From: Saksenaea vasiformis B4078
Lineage: Eukaryota > Mucoromycota > Mucoromycetes > Mucorales > Saksenaeaceae
Direction of reading: 5' to 3'
DNA: 64,000 nt
Assembly: GCA_000697055.1 (NCBI GenBank)
Contig: JNDT01002251.1
Location: 1-64,000 of the forward strand
Position 1 is the first letter of the stretch. Each line of letters opens with the position of its first letter. The notes under the pieces were generated by a model, which was not told the origin of the DNA, ran no database searches, and saw only the letters and a list, made by a program, of their open reading frames with translations. The translations under genes were made by a program, and so were the position numbers. Shown piece after piece: positions 1-10,710 of the stretch.

Positions 1-1402
1 TTGTTTTTTTTTTTTTTTTTTTTTTTTTAGTCTTCGCCCCACTTGTACTGTCGCCGACGCCGCTCCACGCAATGTGTCCTCTCCGACTGCCATGATACCC
101 ACAACCGGAGCAACCGGCCATTACTATACGTTACGAAATTGATGATACATATGCAAAACCAGCAAACAACAATAACTAATTACGTAAGTGCTAGTTTCCT
201 TAAGAAAGCAAAATTGCTTAGCGACTATCTTCAGACTGCAACACCACACACACACACACACACACAAAACCTTTTTTTTTTCTTTATTCTTCTTCTTGTC
301 TATTTTTTTTTTCTTTTTCAAGAGAGTTCTGTTGTTATTGTTGTTTTTTTTCTTTTTCATTTTTGTAAATCACCACTCTTTTTTCTTTTTGTTAGCGTCA
401 TCGGCGTATTTAGCCGAAGACAGCGTGGCTTTTTCACAAGGTACAATGTCATTTTTGGTAAAGCTTCCGATCCACGTAACGCAGAAATTGGCTCGCGCAC
501 AAACATGGCCCTAGGGTAGTTCAACCGAAGAGCTGGTTGAATCGCCGTTCAAACGAAGATTTTTTTGTTCATTGTCGTCGTCTTGAAAGATTTCATTATT
601 TCATTGAAAAAAAAAAAGCATACACTTCCTTATTTGGCATGGAAAAAAAAAAGAAAATAAGAAAACGCGATGTTTGTGCTTTTTGAAATGTGACGTACAA
701 AGGATCGAATCTGTTCCAGTAGTAGTAGTAGTAGTAGTAAGTAAAGTAACAGAAAGCTTTGCTTGCTGTCGTACTGCGCAGAGGAAAGCCGCTACTTCTC
801 AAAGGGGATTGCAGCTCCCAGGATCGCAGATAATAAAAACCTTTTTTTTTTTTCATGCAGTGCAAAAAGTAGCATGACTGAGGAATTCACAAAGCAATGG
901 CTAATAAATGAGATCTTTTATACTTATTATCAGGTACGTGGAGTGTGCATGCACACACTCGTAGTGGAAGTTTGCTATTCTTGGATGAGGATGGATGTTC
1001 ACGACGTGTTTTGCTGCGCAGGCTTTTGTTCTGCAGATGTGGCGCCACTACGGGTCTCCTTGTCCATGGTTTTGGTAGTGGGGGCTCATTGCATAACAAC
1101 AAAACCGTTTCTCATTGGGAAAAGGTAAGATTGCTTATTTTTGATGTTTTTTTCTTATTCTCTCTCGTTATTTATATGCAATAGTCATCCATTTCCATGT
1201 CGTTTCGTCAGGCGCCGATAATACATTTGATGTAACGCTCGTGTATCCATGAAAGCCTTACTTTTACGACGGTCCGAAGGCGGTGTTGCAGCCGACGGTG
1301 ATACAAGGCATTAGATCTGTTGATGTCATATTTCTTCCTTTGTTGTTTTTTTTTTCTTTTCTGCAGACTTGGTTGACCAGAGGGGAAGACATTGTTGCCA
1401 TC
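1..1402. other. Gene-poor, low-complexity 5' region
   Basis: No gene can be supported here. The stretch opens with a poly-T run and holds a (CA)n tract near 244-266, an (AGT)n tract near 717-738 and many short A and T runs. The open frames in it are short, overlap on both strands and are dominated by F/L/V or K/N, as expected of low-complexity DNA. The last 100-200 bases are probably promoter and 5' untranslated region of the bestrophin-like gene. A further upstream exon ending in the reading frame just before the chosen ATG (acceptor near 1366) cannot be excluded. Confidence 0.5.
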
Positions 1403-2930
1403 ATGCCCATTCACATTTTCAACCATGAAATACAGCCCGACCATCCGCCAGGTTACCACAGGTCCCGCTGGCTCCGAAAATTGAGGTCCTACCCCGATCA
1501 CCTCAGGTAAAAAATGAGCATAGACACAATGCGCACCGTTGTTTTACTGACCGAATGGCCTTACCAATGTTAGATGGAAAGGTTCCGTAAGTAGTGGAAG
1601 TGAGACTTGGTTTCGTTGTTTGACACCTTTCTCTTTTCCAAGGTATGGCCTACCATTTTACCTTTGATTATAGTGATAGCGAGTTATACCTATGGTATTG
1701 CATACCTGTACCTTGAAAAGGGTTATAAAAATATTGCATTGAGCAATTCTGTCGGTAAGTTTCTTTTTTACCTTACCATGAAATGAAAATGTTTCATTTT
1801 CCCGGTTGATTAAGAGATTAAATTTTTTTTTTGGTCAGTTCCTGCATTGTCTGTGGTCCTTGGTCTGCTGCTTGCGTTCCGAGCTAACACGTCTTATGCG
1901 CGGTACTATGAGGGTCGACAGTTATGGCAAGACTTGGCTAGCAATGTGCGCAATCTTTCCCGTCTTATCTGGTGCAGTATCCCTGAGCGTACTCAGAATG
2001 ATCATTTGGAAAAGATGCGATGTATGAAGTTGTTGTTGGCGTTTGCAGTTGCAACCAAGCATCATCTTCGTAAGGAATATGGGTGTGATTACTTTGATCT
2101 GGACTATCTCCTGCCTCCCAACTGGGTCCCTGCAGCGGCAGATGATCTGGAGCAGTATGGTACGCCGAATAAGAACACGTCTGCTGCTGCTGGTGCTGTG
2201 AACACACCGTCATCCGATCGTCAGCAAGGGCCACTTGAATCTGCACCCGGTGATGATCCGAATGATCTGGCCAACAAAAGAGACCGTTATGCATCGATTC
2301 GTCGTAAATTTGTTTGTGATGAGGATCTTCCGGATGAAGGCAATGCCGATATGTCACTTCCCCTAGAAATTCTTTTCCGCATGAGTCTTTATACCCAGCA
2401 AGCCCAAGATGTTGGCAAAATTGATTCGACCTTCTCGGGTGTCATCATTTCCCATCTCAATTCCTTAAATGACTGTTTGGCAGGTTTGGAACGCATTGTC
2501 AGCACACCTATCCCGGCTGTATACCATATTCATCTGTAAGCAAAAAAAGTCGGATTATGCAGAAAAGGATAAGTTGCATTAACCACTGAAAAAGGAAACA
2601 ATCCCTTGCGCTGTATTTGCTTGCTATCCCGTTCACTTTGGTAGCCGAATTGAAATGGTGGGTTGTACCGATCATTGTGCTAGCATCTTTTACGTTGCAT
2701 GGCATTGACGCTATTGGTGCCCAGATAGGTAATGTAGAGAAACGGGGGGGACAAAAAACAACAACAAGAAAACTCATAGTTATGATTTTCTGCCATTAGA
2801 AAATCCTTTTGGTTATAACGATAACGATTTGCCATTGAACCAATTTTGTGATTCCTTACGCAAGGAGATCGAATTTATTGTTTATTTCTTACCGTGTGAA
2901 ACCGAGAATGCGCTCATGACAGGCAACTAA
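1403..2930 (+). CDS. Bestrophin/UPF0187-family anion channel
   Basis: Exons 1403-1506, 1574-1586, 1643-1754, 1839-2535, 2595-2728 and 2800-2930 keep phase throughout and give about 396 residues. Bestrophin-like (RFP-TM, UPF0187) proteins form chloride or other anion channels in membranes. What shows this: an N-terminal hydrophobic helix (residues about 41-60, reading TILPLIIVIASYTYG), then the hallmark segment VVLGLLLAFRANTSYARYYE followed by GRQLW, and a C-terminal membrane pair around FTLVAELKWWVVPIIVLASF. The acidic end NPFGYNDNDLPLNQFC is also typical of the family. Residues about 150-200 form a Ser/Ala/Asp-rich loop. The second exon is only 13 nt; without it the frame breaks and the conserved RWKGSVWP stretch is lost. 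The start is the first ATG of the first recognisable exon. Family assignment is firm; ion selectivity is not visible. Confidence 0.87.
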
Positions 2931-3551
2931 AGAAAAAGGAACACATCGGGAACATCATATCCTGGGTACGTCACATGGCAACACAGGTGTTTTATTTTGC
3001 TGCGTGGCAAATAAAAAAAAAATGTGTTCTTTATTTTTTTTATATCCTTTTTATTTTCCAAACAAATTGCAGAAAAAGAGAGATATATATAATATATGTA
3101 TATATATGTGGGTGTGGGTGTGTTTTTCTTTTCCCCTATGTCCAATGTGCACAGACAGGATGAAAGAAATACGGGAAGAAGTCTGAGGTGAACTCTCTTT
3201 TTTTCTCCGATCCTATAGAGAGAGAGATGAGAGGGAGAGAGAGAAAGATAGAGAGACGGAGGGAGATATAGATGTGGTGTAGGCGCGGGAAGTTCCTGAG
3301 TGCGGAGGTCTCAGAACACGTCAGAGTGAATGTTTATTGGTGCATTTCAACCCGACAAAAAGGTTTGTCTATGTATCACAAAAGAATGGAATCAGTCCCG
3401 ATTACCATTTTAAAACACTCCTTTTCTTTTTCGTCATTGGAAGGTTGCCCTGGAATCACATTACCGAAAAACCCTAATTCTTCTCCTCTGTAAAAAAAAA
3501 AAAAAAAAAAAAAAAGTCAGCTTGCCACCCGGGTCCGGATGTACACCGATA

Positions 3552-3583
<32 letters not shown>

Positions 3584-3736
3584 ATTGACCCCGCCGCATC
3601 ATCTTTTTTTTTTTTTGGTCTTTTTCTTTTCCGTTTCTTTTTTTTCTTTTTCTTACCTTCCTTTTCTTTTTTTTTTCTTCTTCTTTCCTTTTTTCTTTTT
3701 CCTTTTATATATACATCTTTCTTTTTTCTTTTTTGT
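2931..3736. other. Intergenic low-complexity spacer
   Basis: No gene is seen. The stretch contains a purine-rich GA/GAGAG block (about 3218-3270), an A25 run (3492-3516), a (GT)n tract (about 3551-3583) and a long pyrimidine-rich run (3603-3735) that ends at the ATG of the zinc-cluster gene. The T/C-rich run is probably the promoter and leader of that gene. Confidence 0.5.
3492..3516 (+). repeat. A25 homopolymer
   Basis: This is an uninterrupted run of 25 adenines between the bestrophin-like and zinc-cluster genes. It could be an old retroposition tail or simple-sequence drift; no target-site duplication was identified. Confidence 0.8.
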
Positions 3737-5051
3737 ATGCCACCTAATCCTCCAACGAATCGCAAATTATCCAGTCCCAACCCGAACCGAAACCTGCTTG
3801 TGGAACGTTGCTCATCGCTTCGGGCCTGTGAGCCGTGTAAGCGAAGAAAACGAATTTGCAACGGTCAACGACCATGTACACACTGTGTCGATGCGAGTAT
3901 GGACTGTGTTTATAGTGTTGTTTCGGACCATCCCCGAAGCGTGTTTACTACAACCAACGCACGACGATTGAGTAGTGGCTCGGCCTGCGAAACTTGTCGT
4001 CGCCGAAAAACGAAATGTGACGGGGGCAGCCCTTGTAGCTTCTGTGCATCCAATGGCATTGAATGCGTAAACAATTCCGAACGAAGAAAGCGTTCTATAG
4101 CCGCTGCTGCTCAAGTTGCTCCGGCTGACCATGAGGCCATGGACAGAATTGAAGATCGTCTGAGGCGCATCGAAAAACTCATGACAGCATTTACCCCTAG
4201 TCCACTCTCACAAAGCACCTCTTTCACAGAGGAGACCGACAAAGGAGGCCAGGTGTCTGGAACAGCGGCCTTTAGGAAACTCTCCTCACCACACCCGCCA
4301 CCACCACCACAAATCATCAGACCTCATCGTCATTCCGTCCAAGGTATCAGTGTGGCAAAAGAACAAGCGGAATTACGAGCTGCTTTTGCCGCCGTAAGAA
4401 AAGGTATAAAATAAAATCTCTTTTCTTTTTTTTTTTTATTTATTGATTGATTTACTTGTTGTGTAGATAAAGAAGGTCGATATGTAACTCCACCCAACAG
4501 CAATGGTAGTAATAGTAACAGCAACCATAACAACAACAACAACAACAGCAATAACAGCAATAACAACAACAACAAACTCTCTTTTTTCCCGCCTTCCTCT
4601 TCTCCTCCTCCTCCACCTCCTCCATTATCACCTACACGACCAGGTTTGATCCTGCGACAAAATTCATCGCAACATACAGCAGGACCTTTGACATCTTCCA
4701 TGCTCAATCTTTCATTGTCTCCTTCTTCTTCTACTTCGTCCACATCTACGATGCTTCCACATATGCAGTCTTCTGTATCGTCGGAAACAGGTTTACCGAC
4801 ATCCTCACCAAAGAACAATGAATCGAATGACTGGAAAACATCGACCACCATTCCGAGTTTGATGGGTAAAATATCCTTGCGCTGAGTCTTGATTTTTCTA
4901 TCTTTATACTAACTCAGTTTCAGATCAATTATCGAAACGAACCTTTGCTACTACAGCCTTGGACTGTACGGTGCATTATCCTATTTATCCCATCACGTCA
5001 TCCTCTCGCCACATGCCCACCGGTGCAGCTGCGGAAGCAGCACTTCAATAA
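3737..5051 (+). CDS. Transcription factor with two tandem Zn2Cys6 clusters
   Basis: Exons 3737-4403, 4467-4865 and 4924-5051 are in phase and give about 397 residues. Two complete binuclear zinc clusters are visible, each with the exact C-x2-C-x6-C-x5-C-x2-C-x6-C spacing: cysteines 31, 34, 41, 47, 50, 57 and cysteines 84, 87, 94, 100, 103, 110. A short coiled-coil-like helix follows (DRIEDRLRRIEKLM, about residues 137-150). The rest is low complexity: poly-Pro near 190, an Asn/Ser run at the start of exon 2, then Pro- and Ser-rich DNA-coded stretches. No fungal-specific factor middle domain is seen. Such proteins bind DNA in the nucleus, normally with one cluster per chain and as dimers. Two clusters in one chain could let a monomer contact two half-sites, which is inference. 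The start is the first ATG after the pyrimidine tract. Confidence 0.85.
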
Positions 5052-6098
5052 TGACAATGAAAAAAAAAAAATAACGAAAAAAAAAGAAATTATTTATTTA
5101 TTTTTGCTACCTTTCAAACTATTGTGTGCGTGTTGTATATATATGTCTGTCAATAACAGATATATATCTATCTATCTATAAAACTGCGTCCGCGCTACCT
5201 TTTTTTTTTTGCTCTTTTTTTTTTTTGAATGTCACACACTCTGTTTTTTCGTCCACCATGCAGCTTGTTGAACTAAGCTAGCTAAGCTTTTGACTCTCCG
5301 CTAAGTTTTTCAGTTTTAGTTTGGACGGTAAACGGCGTTCACTCGGAATCTTTAGTGTTTCAGCCCTTTTTTGATTATAAAACCCGGAAAACTGTATGAT
5401 ACTGCATAACCTACACCCCACCCCACTAGTTCCCTCCTCCCCTTAAACACTCTATCTCTACTATGAAACGAAAAGGAGAGAAAGAGAGTCAATCTGTGGA
5501 GCGGCTTGACATCCCGAACAATTTTTGTGTACATTTTCGGATCTACAATAATAACATTCGGACTGCAACCCGTTGCGATAGCTTTGTAAGCATTGCTACA
5601 ATGACCTGCATAAGCTTTTCATTCCCTTAAAGAAAAAAAAGAAAGAGGAAATGCTCAATCTTAAAACTAAGTACCATTTCCCTCGTACACCGAAAATGAA
5701 TCGGATTCGGTAGGTGTACACGAGTAACCACTCCCCTTTGCCGCGGTCCGTAAAAAAAAATAAAAATAAAAAAAATGGTAAAACACTAAACTAAATAGAT
5801 AACAAACAAGACTCGAGATAAACGCGCACTTCCTTAATTTTTTTTTAAAAAAAAAAAGAGAGAGAAGGTGCATGTCCTTCAAGGCATCCGGTAACTTGAC
5901 GTTCCTTACAAAAATGACATGGCGTCTTAATGTGATCGTTACACCGATTGGATGAATATTCATCCTGTAAAGGGTCATCTTCTTTGAACAGGACAAGGAA
6001 GAAAAAAAAACAATACCAGTCATGAAAAAAAAGAAAAAATAAACACGTCCCTCTCTCACTTTATCTATCTCTTTTTATACTTTCTTTCTCTCGTTATC
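5052..6098. other. Intergenic region between zinc-cluster gene and RAD51
   Basis: No gene is supported. The DNA has poly-A and poly-T runs, a short (TATC)n block near 5160-5180 and T-rich sequence just before the RAD51 start. Open frames here are short and of biased composition. Confidence 0.45.
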
Positions 6099-7543
6099 AT
6101 GGCCATACGTTCATTATCTCAGAAATCAGTTGAACCCGTGCCTGGTTTAGAGTTAGAGAGTGATAACGTGAATGAAGAGGATGCCGAAGCAAGTGTTATC
6201 TTGATAAACAAACTAGAAGTATGGTGGTGGGATGGGAGAGGAGAGAAGCTTCCCCACAGATAATAAAGGGATTGTCTTATCTTCTTCTCAGGAACACGGT
6301 GTTTCAACTTCCGACATCAAAAAGCTCAGAGAAGCTGGCTTTTTCACGGTCGAATCCATTGCTTATTCGCCCAAGAAGGTTCTGTTAAATATCAAAGGAT
6401 TATCAGAAGCCAAGGTTGAAAAGATCCTGAAAGAAGGTAACAAAGATCCACAAGCTATATATATATATATAAATATAAAGCTGCGCAACTTGTCCATATT
6501 GGATTCACCACAGCGATGGAAATCCATCAACGTCGAAACCAATTGATTCATATTACAACCGGTTCAAAAGAACTAGATCAAGTCCTTGGTGGTATAGGTC
6601 CCAGATGTTTTGCGATGTTTCCACTTATATTCACAAGGTGGTATCGAAACGGGGTCCATCACCGAACTGTTCGGCGAGTTTCGTACAGGAAAAACCCAGC
6701 TGTGTCATATGTTGGCAGTGACATGTCAGTTGTCCGTTGCTTCTGGCGGCGCTGAAGGTCGATGTCTTTACATTGACACTGAAGGCACCTTTCGTCCTAA
6801 TCGAATCTTGTCTGCCGCAGCCAGGTTCCCCTCGCAAAGATAATCTATAAAAAAAGGAAGCTGATTTGATCATCCTACATAGATTTGGCATGGACAGTGA
6901 AGATACGCTCAATAATATTGCTTGTGCAAGAGCTTACAATTCTGACCATCAACATGCCTTACTTTTACAAGCATCAGCCATGATGACAGAAACAAGGTAC
7001 ATCGGGGGATACTAACAATAATCGTTCATTTTTTCTTTTTCTCCAAGATTTTCTTTGTTAGTCGTTGACAGCGCCATTGCATTGTACCGTACCGACTATT
7101 CGGGTCGTGCTGAGTTGGCTGCCCGCCAAATGCACCTTGCTCAGTTTATGAGGCACTTGCAACGATTGGCAGACGAGGTATATATATAGTAGGATATCTG
7201 TCCATCCCTTGACGACAGCTTTGTAACACGTCGTTACAGTTTGGTGTCGCTGTTGTTATTACCAATCATATTGTAGCGCAACCAGATGGAGCTGCAGCCA
7301 TGTTTCATGCCGACCCAAAGAAGCCTACGGGAGGCAACATCATGGCTCATGCGTCGTGTACAAGGTAAAAAAAAAAAAAATGACAGTGGAATGCATGATC
7401 GACAAGGAAACATTCGTAGACTGTATCTACGTAAAGGAAGAGGTGAAAACAGAATTTGCAAAATCTATGATTCCCCTTCACTTCCGGAAAACGAAGCCAT
7501 GTTTGCCATTCGCGAAGATGGTATCGGTGACGTACAAGAATAA
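6099..7543 (+). CDS. RAD51: RAD51 recombinase
   Basis: Eight exons keep phase: 6099-6218, 6292-6436, 6481-6591, 6638-6824, 6883-6996, 7048-7177, 7240-7364 and 7420-7543, giving about 351 residues, close to the usual 340. RAD51 forms filaments on single-stranded DNA and catalyses strand exchange in homologous recombination in the nucleus. The N-terminal helix-hairpin-helix domain ([20 protein letters not shown]) is present, then Walker A GEFRTGKT (residues 138-145), the ATPase segment [12 protein letters not shown], Walker [13 protein letters not shown] and the C-terminal [31 protein letters not shown] and the C-terminal GDVQE resemble RAD51, not DMC1. The donor after exon 4 reads GTTCCC, which is weak but required by the conserved frame. 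RAD51 converges on VTI1 with a gap of about 165 bp. Confidence 0.95.
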
Positions 7544-7708
7544 GTTCAATAAATAAAACAGCATACGCTGCACAAACTTTTATGCGCAAAGTAAAAAAGA
7601 TAGCGTATGTGTGTGCAACATTTTGTGTTTTTTTTTTAAAGAAAAGAGAAAAGATGGTTGTTCCTAGTATGAAGCATACAAGAGTCAGATAAGGAGGGGG
7701 GGATAATC

Positions 7709-8678
7709 TTAGAATAATTTGCTGTAGATGACCAAAACGATTAGCGCAATAAGGATCAAGATAATGGCGGCAGTGATCATCTTATTTGTCGCCATGCTTG
7801 AGGTAGATGGTCAGTGCCAGCCATGTGGTACCATACGTAAAAGATAGACACTTACCGACGAGCCATGCCCTTCAATGTCCTTGATGCCTTGTCAATATAG
7901 GAATCCGCCTCGGATAACTAACATCCCAAAAAGAAATGAGTATCATTTTTGCTGAGATGGTTTTCAAACGTACGGTATCTCTTGCACGTGTGATGGTTTC
8001 CCGTTGACCCTTCAATGTACTCAGGATGTTAATGCCGATGCCTTCTGTTTCCAAGGCCAGACGATGACTATCTTCCAAACGCCGACTGGATTCTCCGAGA
8101 CGTTCCGTACCCGTCAACAGACGTTGACGTTGGTCCATCGTCGATGCATCAAGATCACTGTGAAGATCATCCATACCGCCAAGTAACTCTTCACGATCAG
8201 ATGACCTTGGTACTACCGATGTAGCTCGTCGCTAAAACATCGTCTTTATGTTTGCACAGTGCTTCAACTCACTCTTTCTTTCTTTCTTACCAAGTCCCGC
8301 TTTAGCGTTCCGCATTCAGATTTGTGCAACCTCAGCTTGGCCTGTAGACGTGTGCGTGATGGCGTGGGGATGTTGACTATCTCGATCTCCATTTGTCCTA
8401 TCTGTCCAGAAACGTCAATAGAAAAGCAAAACGAACCCTTCTTTTTACCATTTCATCCGCTTCGTCCAGTTCTCGTTCAATAGCCCGAATGGTTGCCTTT
8501 CGTTCCTCTGCCAAGCTTTTTCAGTCATTCAACCCATGGAACTACCACTGGTTTTCAACTAACCTCCGGTCTGGTGGGGAAGTGTTTGCTCAATCTTTGA
8601 CTTGATGACATTGTGAAGTGTCTGGAATTCCTGCTCATAGCTTTGAAAGAGCTCTGAACCTCCCGCGGACGATGCCAT
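7709..8678 (-). CDS. VTI1: Vesicle SNARE Vti1
   Basis: Read on the minus strand, the exons are 8678-8564, 8507-8449, 8401-8291, 8231-7974, 7917-7856 and 7796-7709. All are in phase and give about 230 residues against about 217 in yeast. Vti1 is a Qb-SNARE acting in transport between Golgi, endosome and vacuole. The N-terminal three-helix region begins SSAGGSELFQSYEQEFQTLH. The SNARE helix reads ETEGIGINILSTLKGQRETI and continues ARDTLSEADSYIDKASRTL, with the zero-layer Gln in GQRE. It is followed by RRMATNKMITAAI and a single C-terminal membrane anchor ending IVLVIYSKLF. The tail anchor and the order of parts match the family closely. The gene starts only about 57 bp from the end of a transposase relic on the same strand, so its promoter region may have been altered by that insertion. 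Confidence 0.95.
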
Positions 8679-8734
8679 GACGCTTTCTTTTTGTTGTGAA
8701 TGAATGGGAGCAAAAAGACTGAACAGCGCCAAGG

Positions 8735-9960
8735 TCATATGTCACAAATTCGGTCATTGAAATCGAAATGTGGCCATTTTTCTTTATTTATCTTTGTGTT
8801 GACAAAATTGGTATTGGGAAACACTTCTTCTTTGCTCCAAGCATACTCCATAGCACCAAAATGCTTCTTTATCTCCAGGAACTTTTCAGGCGAGCACCCT
8901 TCACAGCTTTGGAACTCTTGCAGGAAGTTTTGCATTCTCTGTTCCAAGACGGTCTTCTGTGACGCGAAGTCCAACGTGCCATCTTCCGTGTTTTGAACTG
9001 GAACAGTTGATGTCACATGTGAGTAAGTAGACACTATTAACAGTATTCCGCATTAGAAGCTGTATGCAAGTCGTTTTCTACAATACCTTGAAGGACGTTT
9101 AGGTTGGAATTGGCACGCTGGAGGAGATACATATGGTTGCATGCTACTTGGCGCCAGACGAAGTCTCTGCAGGTGCATGCTGTCATGTTCGAATTTTCGA
9201 CAGAAATATCATATGCTACGCCCTCCTGTGTGAATGATCTGACAGTATGACCCGAGACCATATCGTCAACTACAGCACTAGGTATCTGGACAGCTGCAAT
9301 CTCTCGTCGTCTCTCTCTTTCTGCGGGCCCCATTCTTCCGACATTTGCGCTTACGCGTGCTGTGGTCATCTTGAAGTCAAACTCCACATCATGCGTCAAG
9401 ATATAGATCAAGCGATCTACTCTTCTGTTACGTTTTCTTCCAAGGTATGTCGTCTTGAGTTGATTGTGCCAGCTTTCCACATAGTTGTTGGTTTCCATGT
9501 TGGTAAAGACTTGCGGTTGGAAAGCTGCGCACCAGTTCTTCATCTTGTTGTTAGCTAGCCATTGCTCGTCAAAATATTGCAGGAAAGATGTGTGTTGCTT
9601 ATTATCTGCAATAAACTTTGTCTCCTTTTCCTCGGCACGCGAAGGATCCCTTTCCCACATTAGCGACTTCAAGGGAGTAATAATTTGTGGGTGCGCTTTT
9701 TTATTTTCCGGTTACAGCGCCAACCTTCGCTCATTTGCGGATATGTTTCATCCATGCACGAGCCACATAAAACAAATAAAATGAGGGTGATGGTGTTTGG
9801 GAAGGCGATAGAGATGACTGTGTACTTGGCGATGCTGCAATCAATCATCATCTTGTGAACGATTCAAGGTCGTAGTGATCCCTCAGGAACGTCAGCCGTT
9901 GCATCAAGGATTGTGTCTGTCGTATTCCGACATCCTTTTCAGTCATTGTCAGAGACATTA
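8735..9960 (-). pseudogene. Degraded Mutator-like (MULE) transposase with SWIM zinc finger
   Basis: On the minus strand a 211-codon frame (9672-9037) carries the C-terminal part of a MULE transposase, including WERDPSRAEEKETKFI, NNYVESWHNQLKTTYLGRKR and the SWIM motif TACTCRDFVWRQVACNHMY. A 44-nt intron (donor after TAC T, acceptor TTCCAG) joins it to a last exon ending NDRICDI at 8735. Upstream, MMIDCSIAKYTVISIAFPNT is the family's transposase-core segment, but the frame then shifts and meets stops (about 9670-9780). Further upstream traces such as FLRDHYDLES are interrupted. No N-terminal DNA-binding domain and no terminal inverted repeats were found. It is a truncated, frameshifted copy, adjacent to and pointing away from the Fanzor gene. 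Confidence 0.75.
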
Positions 9961-10613
9961 CCATCCAATAATTGGTAACTGCCGTAAATGATTCTGATTT
10001 CTACCGCGGGATTAGTTTGAGCACAGACTGTGTTGCTTGCTCGTTTCTTTATCTTTCAATCCTACTGATCCTTCATCCATAAATGAACTTCTGTTTTTTC
10101 TTGCACTCTTTTTTTCGTGAATATTCTTCAAAATACGGAGGACTGATGCATGTTTTGAGTGATTAGGTACTTCCTAAGTAGTTGCGCAGCAAAGCTATCT
10201 TATTTTGAATCCTAAATAAAGTGAGCGACATAAGAGTGCGTCAAAAGCAGCACCTGCAAAAAGTCTAGACACTCGCAGTGAAAGAAAAGGAGGGATACAC
10301 TGTTGTTTGTGTGTGGTCTGAACATTATCTCGTGCGTTTTCAAAGCAAGTAACTCTCAGGGAGCTCGCATCCAATGTTCTTGCTGCCATTTGAATGAACT
10401 ATGTCCGTGCTGGTTACGTTCACCTCCTTGATCCCGCGTATGCTGCCTCTTCATGCGACAGTAAAACAAAGAACAAGTTGCGCACATGTGGCTAGTTTAT
10501 CTGCGAAACAGGATCATGACCTGATATTGAGCATTGTTAGAAGAACAAAGAAACGTCATGATTAATTTTGAATGACAACAATGAAAACACATAATGACCA
10601 CATTCCAAAACAG
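9961..10613. other. Spacer between MULE relic and Fanzor gene
   Basis: No coding region is supported. The stretch probably holds more decayed transposon DNA and the promoter of the Fanzor gene. I looked for inverted repeats matching the DNA near 8690-8760 and did not find a convincing pair by eye. Confidence 0.35.
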
Positions 10614-10704
10614 CTTTTTACTTCTCTACCCTTCTATCCACTTTTTACTTCTCTACCCTTCTATCCATTTTTTACTTCTCCACCCCTCTATCCTCTTTTT
10701 ACTT
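10614..10704 (+). repeat. 27-bp minisatellite, about 3.4 copies, before the Fanzor start
   Basis: Three direct copies of a 27-nt pyrimidine-rich unit (core ACTTCTCTACCCTTCTATCC) start at 10614, 10641 and 10668, with a partial fourth at 10695. The array ends seven bases before the chosen Fanzor ATG, so it lies in the presumed leader or core promoter. The first two copies are identical; the third has a few substitutions. Confidence 0.85.
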
Positions 10705-10710
10705 ATTTTT

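Noticed and set aside
43..865. Several 60-160-codon open frames on both strands in the first kilobase
   Set aside because: They are products of poly-T, poly-A and dinucleotide runs, overlap each other in several frames, and show no conserved motif.
763..1128. A 121-codon plus-strand frame just before the bestrophin-like gene
   Set aside because: Residue content is not protein-like in any recognised way, and no splice join to the channel gene keeps phase.
6099..7543. DMC1 as the identity of the recombinase
   Set aside because: [23 protein letters not shown] and the C-terminal sequence follow RAD51, not DMC1.
10614..10704. Tandem 27-bp repeat considered as a CRISPR-like array
   Set aside because: Copies are directly adjacent with no unique spacers, and the genome is eukaryotic.
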